In this document: in pieces, positions 9,528 to 17,335 of the stretch | Layout: each line of letters opens with the position of its first letter | Numbering within the stretch: the first letter of the stretch is position 1 | Source of the DNA: an uncultured Flavobacterium sp. | GTDB lineage: Bacteria; Bacteroidota; Bacteroidia; Flavobacteriales; Flavobacteriaceae | Length of the DNA: 64,000 bases | NCBI RefSeq assembly: GCF_946479975.1 | Contig: NZ_CAMLIX010000003.1 | Span: forward strand, 1-64,000 | Reading direction: 5' to 3' | Program-made: the position numbers and the translations under genes | The notes under the pieces: model-generated | Databases searched by the model: none | The model's input: the letters and a program-made list of their open reading frames with translations, nothing else | What the model was told of the DNA's origin: nothing

Positions 9528-10412
9528 ATGGCTTCAGGTTTTTTTGTTCTATTAGATGATATTGCAGCAATTATGGATGATGTTGCAGTAATGAGTAAAG
9601 TTGCGGCCAAGAAAACAGCTGGAATTTTGGGCGACGATTTGGCGGTAAATGCCGAAAAAGCATCTGGATTTGCATCATCGCGAGAGCTTCCTGTTTTGTG
9701 GGCAATTAGCAAAGGTTCATTACTAAATAAAATTATTATCCTTCCAATTGCATTTTTATTAAGTGCATTTCTGCCCGTTGCGATAATCGTAATTTTAGTT
9801 CTGGGAGGACTTTTTCTTGCTTATGAAGGAGCTGAAAAAATTTACGAATTTATTTTTCCACACAAACACGAAGAATCTGAAGGGATTACTAATGAAGAAC
9901 TTACCGAGGAACAAATCTTGGAACTTGAAAAAGGAAAAGTAAAATCGGCAATTATAACCGATTTTATACTATCTGTCGAAATTGTAATTATCGCATTAGG
10001 AACCGTTATAGAAGAACCGATTACGCAGCAGATCATCGTAACTTCAATTATTGCAGTAATCGCAACAATAGGCGTATACGGAATCGTAGCGCTTATCGTA
10101 AGAATGGATGAAGCAGGCTATAAACTTATAAAATATAGTAAAAGCGAAAAAAGTCCATCAAGATTTATTGGTAATTTATTAGTAAAAGCACTTCCACTGG
10201 TTATCAAAGCTTTAACCGTTATTGGAACAATTGCTTTGCTTTTAGTAGCAGGAGGAATATTTGTTCATTACATCCCATTTTTCCATCATTATGTCCCACA
10301 AATTAATCTTCCCGCAATCCTTAAGGAATTTGTAATTGGACTAGTTTTAGGATTCGTAGTTTTAGCAGTTATAAATCTTTTCAAAAAAATCTTTAAAAAG
10401 AAAACAGCCTAA
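9528..10412 (+). CDS. DUF808 family membrane protein (YedI-like)
   Basis: 294 residues. The N-terminus MASGFFVLLDDIAAIMDDVA and the following KVAAKKTAGILGDDLAVNAE are the conserved opening of DUF808. About seven membrane helices follow, with a charged loop around 110-135 (HKHEESEGITNEELTEEQ). The family is widespread in bacteria and has no established biochemical role. Monocistronic, followed by a terminator. Confidence 0.92.
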   Translation: MASGFFVLLDDIAAIMDDVAVMSKVAAKKTAGILGDDLAVNAEKASGFASSRELPVLWAISKGSLLNKIIILPIAFLLSAFLPVAIIVILVLGGLFLAYEGAEKIYEFIFPHKHEESEGITNEELTEEQILELEKGKVKSAIITDFILSVEIVIIALGTVIEEPITQQIIVTSIIAVIATIGVYGIVALIVRMDEAGYKLIKYSKSEKSPSRFIGNLLVKALPLVIKALTVIGTIALLLVAGGIFVHYIPFFHHYVPQINLPAILKEFVIGLVLGFVVLAVINLFKKIFKKKTA

Positions 10413-10436
10413 ATTCAAATTAAAATATACTTTCAA

Positions 10437-10468
10437 GAAACATCAGTTTACCGCTGATGTTTTTTTTG
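10437..10468 (+). terminator. Terminator after the DUF808 gene
   Basis: AAACATCAG and CTGATGTTT pair around TTTACCG, followed by eight T. Confidence 0.85.
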
Positions 10469-10505
10469 TTTAGAAGCAGCAACACTCATTTTCGAAAGAA
10501 CGTTT

Positions 10506-10592
10506 AGTCCCGCTATCCGCTATATCTTTTTTTTGGAATTCTCTATATCTAGAGAGCCAAAAAAAAGGATGCCGCTTCTATCGGGGCTAGGT
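10506..10592. repeat. GC-richer 86-bp hairpin element in the DUF808-lipoprotein gap
   Basis: The 355-bp gap 10413-10767 holds the DUF808 terminator and this element; the rest is plain AT-rich leader. Left half: AGTCCCGCTATCCGCTATATC then T8. Right half: A8 then GGATGCCGCTTCTATCGGGG. The halves pair imperfectly along their whole length, and the tip is a CTCT-ATATCT-AGAG mini-hairpin. The outer arms are clearly richer in G+C than the surroundings. Tn-like target duplications are not evident. I recall similar CCGCTATCCGCTATATC segments in Flavobacterium intergenic regions, but cannot verify this here. Confidence 0.75.
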
Positions 10593-10767
10593 AAGAAATT
10601 TTTTATTTTCATAAGAAATAATGAAAATTGATTAAAATTTTTTCATTAAATAAGCTTTTGATTTACAAATGTTTAATGTGTTTCCAAGAATTTTTAACAT
10701 TTTATCCAAGCAACCTTTGCAACTCTATCACATCTTCATAGTAATTAACAATTAATTATTATTTTAT

Positions 10768-11181
10768 ATGAAAAGTTTTAGATTAAAATCGGTATTAGTA
10801 GTATTATTTTTAACTATTGGATTAGTTTCATGCAGTAACGACGACGATGAGAAATCACCAGCTACTACTTCAAAAGCAGCTTTAGCAACAGAAATTAAAG
10901 GACCAGCAACAGGAAAAGTAAATGATGAGTTAAGCTATGAGGTGACTTATGTTCTAGATAATGCATGCGGAGAATTCGATAAAATCTCAGATGTAACAAT
11001 TGGCGATGTAAAAGGTTTGCAAGTAGTTGCAAAATATCCAACAGAAGGAGTTTGTACTATGCAGCTCCCAGAACCAAAAAAGACAGTTTACAAATTTAAA
11101 GCAACTGTAAAAGGAACTTTCGAAATTAAATTCAAAAAATCTGAAACAGAATTCCTTACTCAAAAAGTTGTAATCGAATAA
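10768..11181 (+). CDS. Small lipoprotein of unknown function
   Basis: 137 residues. Signal peptide with lipobox LVSC and lipidated Cys at 22, followed by the acidic SNDDDEKS linker typical of Bacteroidota lipoproteins, where acidic residues after the Cys favour surface export. The mature part (about 40-137) looks like a single all-beta domain with two Cys (in DNACGEF and GVCTMQ) that could form a disulfide. No named family recognised. Monocistronic with its own terminator. Confidence 0.85.
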   Translation: MKSFRLKSVLVVLFLTIGLVSCSNDDDEKSPATTSKAALATEIKGPATGKVNDELSYEVTYVLDNACGEFDKISDVTIGDVKGLQVVAKYPTEGVCTMQLPEPKKTVYKFKATVKGTFEIKFKKSETEFLTQKVVIE

Positions 11182-11212
11182 CAGCTAATTTAGCTTCTAT
11201 TTTTTTAGGTCG

Positions 11213-11264
11213 AAAACCATTTTACAAAAGTTTAATTTTAAGCTGATGTAAAATGGTTTTTTTT
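11213..11264 (+). terminator. Terminator after the small lipoprotein gene
   Basis: AAAACCATTTTACA pairs with TGTAAAATGGTTTT around a 20-nt loop and is followed by T. Confidence 0.85.
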
Positions 11265-11302
11265 GTAGCTTTTCACTTATTTTTGCTTTTTATTTTGATC
11301 AT

Positions 11303-11521
11303 ATGGAAAAGACAATAATTATTAAAGCTAATTTAAAAATGATTTCTGTTATGAAGCAAATTTTGAATTACCAGGAAACAGAGAGAAAGCGTATAAGAGA
11401 ATATCTTGATAGTCAAATTGTAGGTTTTTCAATTACTGATGATTCAATTAATCGACAAAATCTTAGTGAAGAATTAAGAAAGTCGGAGCTAGAAATAGAA
11501 AGCGCAAATGTTATTACTTAG
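11303..11521 (+). CDS. Small helical protein, possibly a truncated antitoxin-like gene
   Basis: 72 codons predicting mostly helices, charged and without a signal peptide. The frame ends at a TAG (11519-11521). It then continues without another stop for ten more codons that read EDLERESKNW, and ends at TAA (11552-11554). That tail resembles the charged C-terminal helix of many short antitoxins, so the TAG may be a nonsense mutation in a longer gene (11303-11554). No toxin-like frame follows before aguB. Antitoxin identity is my inference from length and composition only. Confidence 0.4.
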   Translation: MEKTIIIKANLKMISVMKQILNYQETERKRIREYLDSQIVGFSITDDSINRQNLSEELRKSELEIESANVIT

Positions 11522-11589
11522 GAAGATTTAGAGCGTGAATCTAAGAATTGGTAATTATAAAATGTTTAACGGTTATAGCAACTTCTCAC

Positions 11590-11620
11590 TTTGCCATTCC
11601 TCTAAAATTTACTATTTTTG
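11590..11620 (+). promoter_or_regulatory. Promoter of aguB
   Basis: TTTG (11590-11593), 19-bp spacer, TATTTTTG (11613-11620): an exact match to the Bacteroidota consensus, 18 bp before the aguB ATG. The box also contains a TTG in frame with aguB, which would be a misleading start. Confidence 0.88.
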
Positions 11621-11638
11621 CACTCTAAATTTTATGTC

Positions 11639-12529
11639 ATGCCGAAAAGAAAATATAAAATATCGGTTATTCAATTAAACTTGAATGACAACGCCGAAAA
11701 CAATCTTAAAAAATGTATCAGCTGGGTAAAAGATTCTGCGAGTCAAGGCGCAGAAGTTATTTTACTTCCAGAATTATATAGCAGTCATTATTTCTGCCAA
11801 AGTGAAGATGTAGATAATTTTGCATTAGCAGAGCCACTTTACAGTACTTCATTTATTGCTTTTAGCGAATTGGCAAAAGAATTAGGAGTAGTGATCATTG
11901 TTCCTTTCTTCGAAAAAAGAATGGCAGGAATCTACCACAATAGTGCGTATATTATTGACACAGATGGAACAGAAGCTGGTTTATACCGTAAAATGCACAT
12001 TCCAGACGATCCACATTTCTACGAAAAATTCTATTTCACTCCAGGTGATTTAGGTTTTCAAGCAATCGAAACAAAAAAAGGAACTGTTGGAACATTAATC
12101 TGCTGGGATCAATGGTATCCAGAAGCAGCTCGTATTACTGCACTTAAAGGAGCAGAAGTTTTGTTCTATCCAACCGCAATTGGGTGGCATCCTAAAGAAA
12201 AAGAACAATACGGAGAAAACCAATATGGTGCGTGGATGAACGTAATGAAAGGTCACGCCGTAGCAAACGGAGTTTTCGTTGCAGCGGCAAACCGAATTGG
12301 ACTTGAGAAATATTTGGAAGGAACGGAAGGAATTCAATTCTGGGGAGCTTCTTTCATTGCTGGACCACAAGGCGAAATTTTAGCGCAGGCTTCTCACGAT
12401 AAAGAAGAAATCTTAATTGCTGAGGTTGATTTAGATTTACAGGAAAACGTTCGTCAGAACTGGCCATTCTTTAGAGACAGAAGAATTGATGCTTTTGGTG
12501 ATATTACAAAAAGAGCAATTGATAAATAA
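11639..12529 (+). CDS. aguB: N-carbamoylputrescine amidohydrolase
   Basis: Nitrilase-superfamily enzyme that converts N-carbamoylputrescine to putrescine, CO2 and ammonia. Counting from the ATG at 11639 the protein has 296 residues. The Glu-Lys-Cys triad is visible: LLPELY (Glu45), YRKMHIP (Lys118) and LICWDQWYPE (Cys155). The WDQWYPE and FYFTPGDLGF segments are typical of AguB. I chose the ATG at 11639 because a TTG seven codons upstream lies inside the promoter's TATTTTTG box. Its pathway partner aguA is 3.5 kb downstream, separated by two unrelated genes on the other strand. Confidence 0.93.
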   Translation: MPKRKYKISVIQLNLNDNAENNLKKCISWVKDSASQGAEVILLPELYSSHYFCQSEDVDNFALAEPLYSTSFIAFSELAKELGVVIIVPFFEKRMAGIYHNSAYIIDTDGTEAGLYRKMHIPDDPHFYEKFYFTPGDLGFQAIETKKGTVGTLICWDQWYPEAARITALKGAEVLFYPTAIGWHPKEKEQYGENQYGAWMNVMKGHAVANGVFVAAANRIGLEKYLEGTEGIQFWGASFIAGPQGEILAQASHDKEEILIAEVDLDLQENVRQNWPFFRDRRIDAFGDITKRAIDK

Positions 12530-12554
12530 TTAAATTTTTATCTATAAATATTTT

Positions 12555-12587
12555 AAAAGAGCTGTCTATAAAGACAGCTCTTTTTTT
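12555..12587 (+). terminator. Terminator after aguB
   Basis: AAAAGAGCTGTCT pairs with AGACAGCTCTTTT around a 4-nt loop, followed by T. Confidence 0.88.
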
Positions 12588-12850
12588 ATGCGCTTCAGAG
12601 AAGTGAAATTTTTATAGAAAAGAATACGCATATTCAGAATTTATATATGTCGCTCCGCTGGAGCTTTTTTTATTTATATTTTTGAAATTCTATAAATATT
12701 TTGCTCCTCCGGAGCTTCTGTGTATTTATAATATTTAAAAGATTTGCCTAAAAAGGCCAGCTCATTTTTGTAAGCTTCAGAGAAGCGAAATATTTATAGA
12801 AAAGAAAATACACACACAATAAAAAAAGCTCCAGCGGAGCGATATATTCA
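12555..12850. repeat. Duplicated hairpin block between aguB and ompA-like gene
   Basis: The 394-bp gap 12530-12923 has no gene. A degenerate direct repeat links 12555-12630 and 12737-12812: each copy has a GCTGTCT/GCCTAAAA-type stem region followed by GCTTCAGAGAAGYGAAATWT and TTATAGAAAAGAA. Interleaved is an inverted repeat, TCGCTCCGCTGGAGCTTTTTT (about 12651-12671) against AAAAAAGCTCCAGCGGAGCG (about 12822-12841), with a third degenerate copy, GCTCCTCCGGAGC, at about 12704. The block looks like accumulated palindromic elements downstream of a terminator. Confidence 0.75.
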
Positions 12851-12865
12851 GATATTTTTTATAAC

Positions 12866-12902
12866 AAAAAAAAAAGCGGTTTCAAATTTTGAAACCGCTT
12901 TC
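12866..12902 (-). terminator. Terminator of the OmpA-family gene
   Basis: On the minus strand AAAGCGGTTTCAAA pairs with TTTGAAACCGCTTT, followed by a run of about ten T. Confidence 0.88.
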
Positions 12903-12923
12903 TGAAAATATATTAAACTAAGA

Positions 12924-14183
12924 TTATTTTACTTTGAAAGTAACTCTTCTTACGATTTGACGTGCTTCTTTAGAATTTTTGTTCACAGAAGTATCTTCAC
13001 CGTTAGCAATTACATTTAATCTTGAAGCGTCGATTCCAGCGTTTACTGCTACGTTTTTCACAGCTTCAGCTCTTTTTCTTGACAATTCAGTGTTGTAATC
13101 AGAGTTTCCAATTTCATCAGAGTATCCGATAATATCAGCAGATTTTCCTGGATTGTTTTTCAAGTATTTCACTAAGAAATCAACACCAGATAAAGAAGCG
13201 TTTGTAGGTTTAGACGAGTTGAAATCGAAGTAAACATTTACATAACCTCCATTGATTAATTCCTCAACAGTATTGTTTGTAGCAGATCCAGCACCTTTTT
13301 TCTCGTAAGTTTTGTCTAAGTAGCTTTCTAATTCATCTGGCACACCATTTTGGTTTGTATCAATAGATTGTCCTTTAGTATTAACAGCAACACCAGATAC
13401 AGTATTTGGTTCTAAATCGTATAAATCAGCAACTCCGTCTTTGTCTGAATCGATAAGACCAGTTTCGATTAAGTCCACTCTGTTTTCCAATTCAGTGATT
13501 CTATCTTCTTCACCAACCCAGTCAGCATGTTTTGTTTGTTTACCTAAGTAGAAAGTTAAACCAACGGAAGCGTTCAATAAAACACCGTCAAAAGATCCAG
13601 TTGTTGTATTACCCATTCCGTCGAAGTTCCAGTTTTGTCTTCCGTTAACAATACCTGTTAAATCTCCAGTCAAAGCTACTCTGTTGCTTAATCTAATTTG
13701 TCCTGTTAAACCAGCGATTCCGTGAGCCATATAATCTTGACCTCCAAATCCAGTTTCAGTACTAATTTGAGAAACTCCAAAACCACCATGAGCTAAAAGT
13801 CCAATTGTGTTTGTCCAAGTTTCGAAGTTTAACGCACGTCCAACGTTTACAACTCCTTGTAAACTTGCTCTAACGTAACGGCTTTCAAAATCAGGAGTAT
13901 TTTTTTTCTCTTTAAATTGATCGTATCCAACATCTAATTTCAAACCAAACTTTGGATTAAACATATATCTTACACCTAGATCTCCGTGAAAAAAGTTCGC
14001 AGTTTCTGTTGTGTAACCTGGAGTCATCGTTCTGGTTGGTTTGTTTACACCACCATTAAGTTCAAGAGACCATTTATTGTATTCTTGTTCTGTACTTGGC
14101 TTCGTAGCAGTTGTTGCCATATTTTGTGCACCTGCTGCTAATGATAGTAATAATAATGAGGCTGATACTAATTTCTTTTTCAT
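12924..14183 (-). CDS. OmpA-family outer membrane protein
   Basis: 419 residues. Signal peptide 1-19 ends in AGAQ. An N-terminal beta-barrel of about 200 residues follows, then a short coiled-coil-like stretch (EEDRITELENRVDLIE) and a calcium-binding thrombospondin type 3 region (DSDKDGVADLYD ... DTNQNGVPDELE). The C-terminal OmpA domain (about 310-419) carries the peptidoglycan-binding pattern NYNTELSRKRA-like (DYNTELSRKRAEAV). It anchors the outer membrane to peptidoglycan and may be an abundant porin. A -7 box lies 42 bp upstream on the minus strand. This layout of barrel, TSP3 and OmpA is the standard one in Flavobacteriia. Confidence 0.95.
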   Translation of the reverse strand: MKKKLVSASLLLLSLAAGAQNMATTATKPSTEQEYNKWSLELNGGVNKPTRTMTPGYTTETANFFHGDLGVRYMFNPKFGLKLDVGYDQFKEKKNTPDFESRYVRASLQGVVNVGRALNFETWTNTIGLLAHGGFGVSQISTETGFGGQDYMAHGIAGLTGQIRLSNRVALTGDLTGIVNGRQNWNFDGMGNTTTGSFDGVLLNASVGLTFYLGKQTKHADWVGEEDRITELENRVDLIETGLIDSDKDGVADLYDLEPNTVSGVAVNTKGQSIDTNQNGVPDELESYLDKTYEKKGAGSATNNTVEELINGGYVNVYFDFNSSKPTNASLSGVDFLVKYLKNNPGKSADIIGYSDEIGNSDYNTELSRKRAEAVKNVAVNAGIDASRLNVIANGEDTSVNKNSKEARQIVRRVTFKVK

Positions 14184-14224
14184 GATATCAATAAATTAAA
14201 TTGTTTTTATTTTAAACTCAGGAG

Positions 14225-14232
14225 CAAAATTA
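14225..14232 (-). promoter_or_regulatory. Probable -7 box for the OmpA-family gene
   Basis: TAATTTTG on the minus strand fits TAnnTTTG. It is 42 bp before the start codon. No good TTTG -33 element at the expected distance. Confidence 0.5.
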
Positions 14233-14332
14233 GACGTCAAATTCAAGAATGCGTTGTATTTGCAGTTACATAATTCCCATATTTTGGCATTTAATTGTGT
14301 AAATACGTTAAAATAAGCACAATAGAAAGTAT

Positions 14333-14368
14333 AAAAAAAGAGCAAAATTTACATTTTGCTCTTTTTTT
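14333..14368 (-). terminator. Terminator of the choice-of-anchor I gene
   Basis: AAAGAGCAAAAT pairs with ATTTTGCTCTTT with a tiny loop. A/T runs lie on both sides. Confidence 0.88.
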
Positions 14369-14384
14369 ATATACTGGAAATATA

Positions 14385-15899
14385 TTATTTCAAGTCTGGC
14401 TGGAAAATTTTAACAGTTCCATCACCCTCACTGCTTACCACTAATAAACTTCTTTTGGTAGGACTTTTTGATGCTGGAATAAAAAGTAAACCTTCTGGTG
14501 CATCACCGGTTTTTACTGTTTGTAAATATTGTGGAGAAACAGGATTTGTTGCATCATACACCATAAAAGCATCAGATCTTTCTAAACCAACAAATATAAT
14601 ATTTTGATTTCCCATTTTAGCGGCAACAACCGCTTCTGGCTCAGAACCCTTGTCATCACTTCTTTTATCGTCGTAAGTTCCTAATTCGTATGTTTTTTTG
14701 TCAGCATCATTTTTGCTGTCATAAACTATTTTTCCTGTGTTTCCGTTCCATATAGAGAAAGATCTTCCGCCAAAACTTACCATTTCGTCCAAATCTCCAT
14801 CACCATCAGTATCTCCCATATCAGCAACAAGATTTAATCTTCCCATGTTTGCATCTAATTTTAAAGTTGCTGCATCAGGAAAAATTGTTGCATCCAATTT
14901 CATGTTTTTCATACGCTTAACATCAGAGTAAGCAGTATATTCTCTTGCGTCACCTTCATTTGCAGTTACAAAGTAAGGAACATTATTTACTGTATAATGA
15001 GAAATAGCATCCGGCATATAAAGACCTTTTACTTTCCACGGATTAAAAGCAACTTTATCATCGCTGTCACTTATATCAATAGCATTTTCTGCAGTATTGT
15101 AATCTTTTAAACCTAATGGATAAATTGCAGTAATCGTTTTAGAAGTCAAATCAACTTTTGCAACACCATTGTTTTCCTGTAAAGTTACCCACGCAGTTTT
15201 AGAATCGTCGGCAATTGTAATGTATTCTGGTTCAATATCCTGAGCGAAACTTTTAGCAAATTTAGAAATCCTGAATCCGTCTTTGGCTAACGCAGCAGCC
15301 TGACCAGCAAATGAACTGAAATCTAAAGTGGTTACAGCATAAGTACTTGTTTCGATAATAGAAATAGTTCCGTTTGGATCTTGTGAATAATCAGTATTTG
15401 GTTCACCTTCGTTAGCAGTCATGATAAATTTTCCATCAGGAGAAAAAGTTACCATATCTGGCAAAGCTCCAACAGTAACTTGTTTAATTAAGCTGTAATC
15501 TGAAGTGTTGAAAACCAAAACTTTTCCATTACCTTGTTTGTTTATTGTTGATTCTAAAGCAACAGCCAATTTTCCATCAAAAACAGAAACACTGTTGGCA
15601 GCACCTTCGTATGCTGTTAAATCAATTTTCCCTACAATCGCAGGTTTTGCCGGATCTGTAATATCGATAACATCTATCTGGTTAACACCGCTGTTGTTTA
15701 CAGTAAAAAGTCTTTTTGTTTTTTCGCAGTATGCAGAAATCTCGGCTGCAGCTTCTCCGCCAATTTTAATAGAACCAATTTCTTTAAAAGTGCCTGGGTT
15801 TTCGCTTACAGAGAATTCTGGTTCGTTGTTTTTTTCGTCATTAGTACAGCTTGCCAAAATCAAAACAGCAGCAATTAATGAGATTGATAATTTTTTCAT
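14385..15899 (-). CDS. Choice-of-anchor I domain lipoprotein (beta-propeller)
   Basis: 504 residues. Lipobox ILASC with lipidated Cys18, followed by acidic TNDEKNNEPE, so it is probably surface-exposed. The mature protein is a beta-propeller-like fold with the segments typical of the choice-of-anchor I family: ANEGDAREY, DIEPEYITIADD, KGSEPEAV and a DTDGDGDLDEM calcium-type loop. Relatives are annotated as alkaline-phosphatase-like or mesenchyme glycoprotein-like. Role unknown; phosphate or metal acquisition is possible, but nothing nearby confirms it. Confidence 0.85.
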   Translation of the reverse strand: MKKLSISLIAAVLILASCTNDEKNNEPEFSVSENPGTFKEIGSIKIGGEAAAEISAYCEKTKRLFTVNNSGVNQIDVIDITDPAKPAIVGKIDLTAYEGAANSVSVFDGKLAVALESTINKQGNGKVLVFNTSDYSLIKQVTVGALPDMVTFSPDGKFIMTANEGEPNTDYSQDPNGTISIIETSTYAVTTLDFSSFAGQAAALAKDGFRISKFAKSFAQDIEPEYITIADDSKTAWVTLQENNGVAKVDLTSKTITAIYPLGLKDYNTAENAIDISDSDDKVAFNPWKVKGLYMPDAISHYTVNNVPYFVTANEGDAREYTAYSDVKRMKNMKLDATIFPDAATLKLDANMGRLNLVADMGDTDGDGDLDEMVSFGGRSFSIWNGNTGKIVYDSKNDADKKTYELGTYDDKRSDDKGSEPEAVVAAKMGNQNIIFVGLERSDAFMVYDATNPVSPQYLQTVKTGDAPEGLLFIPASKSPTKRSLLVVSSEGDGTVKIFQPDLK

Positions 15900-15919
15900 G
15901 TGTTAGTTTTTAGTTTCGG

Positions 15920-15927
15920 CAAAAGTA
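15920..15927 (-). promoter_or_regulatory. -7 box for the choice-of-anchor I gene
   Basis: TACTTTTG on the minus strand, 20 bp upstream of the start codon, fits TAnnTTTG. No clear -33 element. Confidence 0.55.
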
Positions 15928-16050
15928 ATTCTGAGCTTTCTGTTAGATATTAAGAAGGCATTATGAAATCTTTAACTTAAATTTTAGAAGGTATTTTATG
16001 CGAGCGATGGACGATTTTCGATCAGATGTTTTATAATCCTTACGAATGCT

Positions 16051-16058
16051 TATCTTTG
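16051..16058 (+). promoter_or_regulatory. -7 box of the aguA promoter
   Basis: TATCTTTG, 24 bp before the aguA start codon. The -33 region holds GTTTT rather than TTTG. Confidence 0.7.
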
Positions 16059-16082
16059 CACTTTCTAAATTAGAACGTATTT

Positions 16083-17123
16083 ATGTCAACAAATAATAGA
16101 AGATTTCCAGCAGAGTGGGAAAAACAACAAGGAATTGTTTTATGTTTTCCGCATAATGGTAACGACTGGCCGGGAAAATATGAAGCAGTTCAATGGGCTT
16201 TTGTAGAGTTTATTAAAAAAGTAGCCACTTTTGAAACTGTTTTTTTGGTCGTAGCCGATGAAAAACTAAAAGAAAAAGTTGCTGATATGCTCGAAAGAGC
16301 TCGCGTAAAGATTGAAAATGTTTCTTTTATCGTTCATAAAACAAATAGAAGCTGGATGCGAGATTCAGGTCCGATTGTTGTAAAAAATGGTTCAAAAAGA
16401 GAAGCTTTAAATTTTAATTTTAACGGATGGGCAAAATATAAAAATTATCAATTAGATAAATTTGTTCCTGGTAAAATTGCTGATTTTATAGATGTGCCGC
16501 TAACACAGGTTATGTACAAAGGAAAACCAGTAATTGTAGAAGGTGGAGCAATTGATGTAAACGGAAAAGGAACTTTATTGACTTCTGAAGAATGTTTGAT
16601 GCATCCGACAATTCAAGTTAGAAATCCTGGTTTTACAAAAGAAGATTACGAAGCCGTTTTTAAAGAATATCTAGGAGTTACAAACGTAATTTGGTTAGGA
16701 GACGGAATTGAAGGTGACGATACTCATGGACATATCGATGATTTATGCCGATTTGTAAATGAAGATACAATTGTAACAATTGTAGAAACGGACAAAAATG
16801 ATTCAAACTACAAACCTTTACAGGATAATTTGAAGCGTCTTCAAAATGCAAAATTAGAAAACGGAAAATCTCCAGTTATTGTAGCGTTGCCAATGCCAAA
16901 ACGTGTTGATTTTGAAGAGTTGCGTTTGCCGGCAAGTTATGCTAATTTCTTAATATTGAATAATTGCGTTTTAGTACCAACATTCAACGACAGTAATGAC
17001 CGAGTAGCATTAAATATACTTTCAGAATGTTTCCCAGATCGTGAAGTAATTGGTATAAGCTGTATTGATTTTATCTGGGGATTTGGAACTTTACATTGTT
17101 TAAGTCAGCAGATTCCTGCTTAA
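16083..17123 (+). CDS. aguA: Agmatine deiminase
   Basis: 346 residues. Converts agmatine to N-carbamoylputrescine and ammonia, the step before AguB. It belongs to the guanidino-group-modifying superfamily. Visible motifs are SWMRDSGP near residue 95, GGAIDVNGKGTLL near 155, DDTHGHIDDLCRF near 218 with the catalytic His/Asp, and the C-terminal GFGTLHCLSQQ with the nucleophile Cys at 339. It has its own promoter box, so it is not cotranscribed with aguB. Putrescine would feed polyamine synthesis; the arginine decarboxylase that makes agmatine is not in the window. Confidence 0.95.
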   Translation: MSTNNRRFPAEWEKQQGIVLCFPHNGNDWPGKYEAVQWAFVEFIKKVATFETVFLVVADEKLKEKVADMLERARVKIENVSFIVHKTNRSWMRDSGPIVVKNGSKREALNFNFNGWAKYKNYQLDKFVPGKIADFIDVPLTQVMYKGKPVIVEGGAIDVNGKGTLLTSEECLMHPTIQVRNPGFTKEDYEAVFKEYLGVTNVIWLGDGIEGDDTHGHIDDLCRFVNEDTIVTIVETDKNDSNYKPLQDNLKRLQNAKLENGKSPVIVALPMPKRVDFEELRLPASYANFLILNNCVLVPTFNDSNDRVALNILSECFPDREVIGISCIDFIWGFGTLHCLSQQIPA

Positions 17124-17213
17124 AAAAAGTAAAAACAGATTTATGAAAAATACTTTAGTCTTTTTAATCTTCGGTGTAATCATTTGATATAGAAAGATTT
17201 TTTAATATTCTCG

Positions 17214-17244
17214 GAGCTGTCACTTTTGGTGACAGCTTTTTTTT
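17214..17244 (+). terminator. Terminator after aguA
   Basis: AGCTGTCAC pairs with GTGACAGCT around TTTTG, followed by eight T. Confidence 0.87.
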
Positions 17245-17335
17245 GTTCTATATTTAACAAAGAGATTTGCAACGTGTTCCAACAAGCTTCTTATATTCGT
17301 AGGGTCAACATTGCAGAAATGCAGATTTAATTTAT

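Noticed and set aside
11618..11638. Extending aguB to a TTG seven codons upstream
   Set aside because: The TTG is part of the TATTTTTG promoter box, so it is not in the transcript.
17143..17187. 14-residue hydrophobic peptide MKNTLVFLIFGVII after aguA
   Set aside because: Looks like a signal-peptide remnant but is too short to call.
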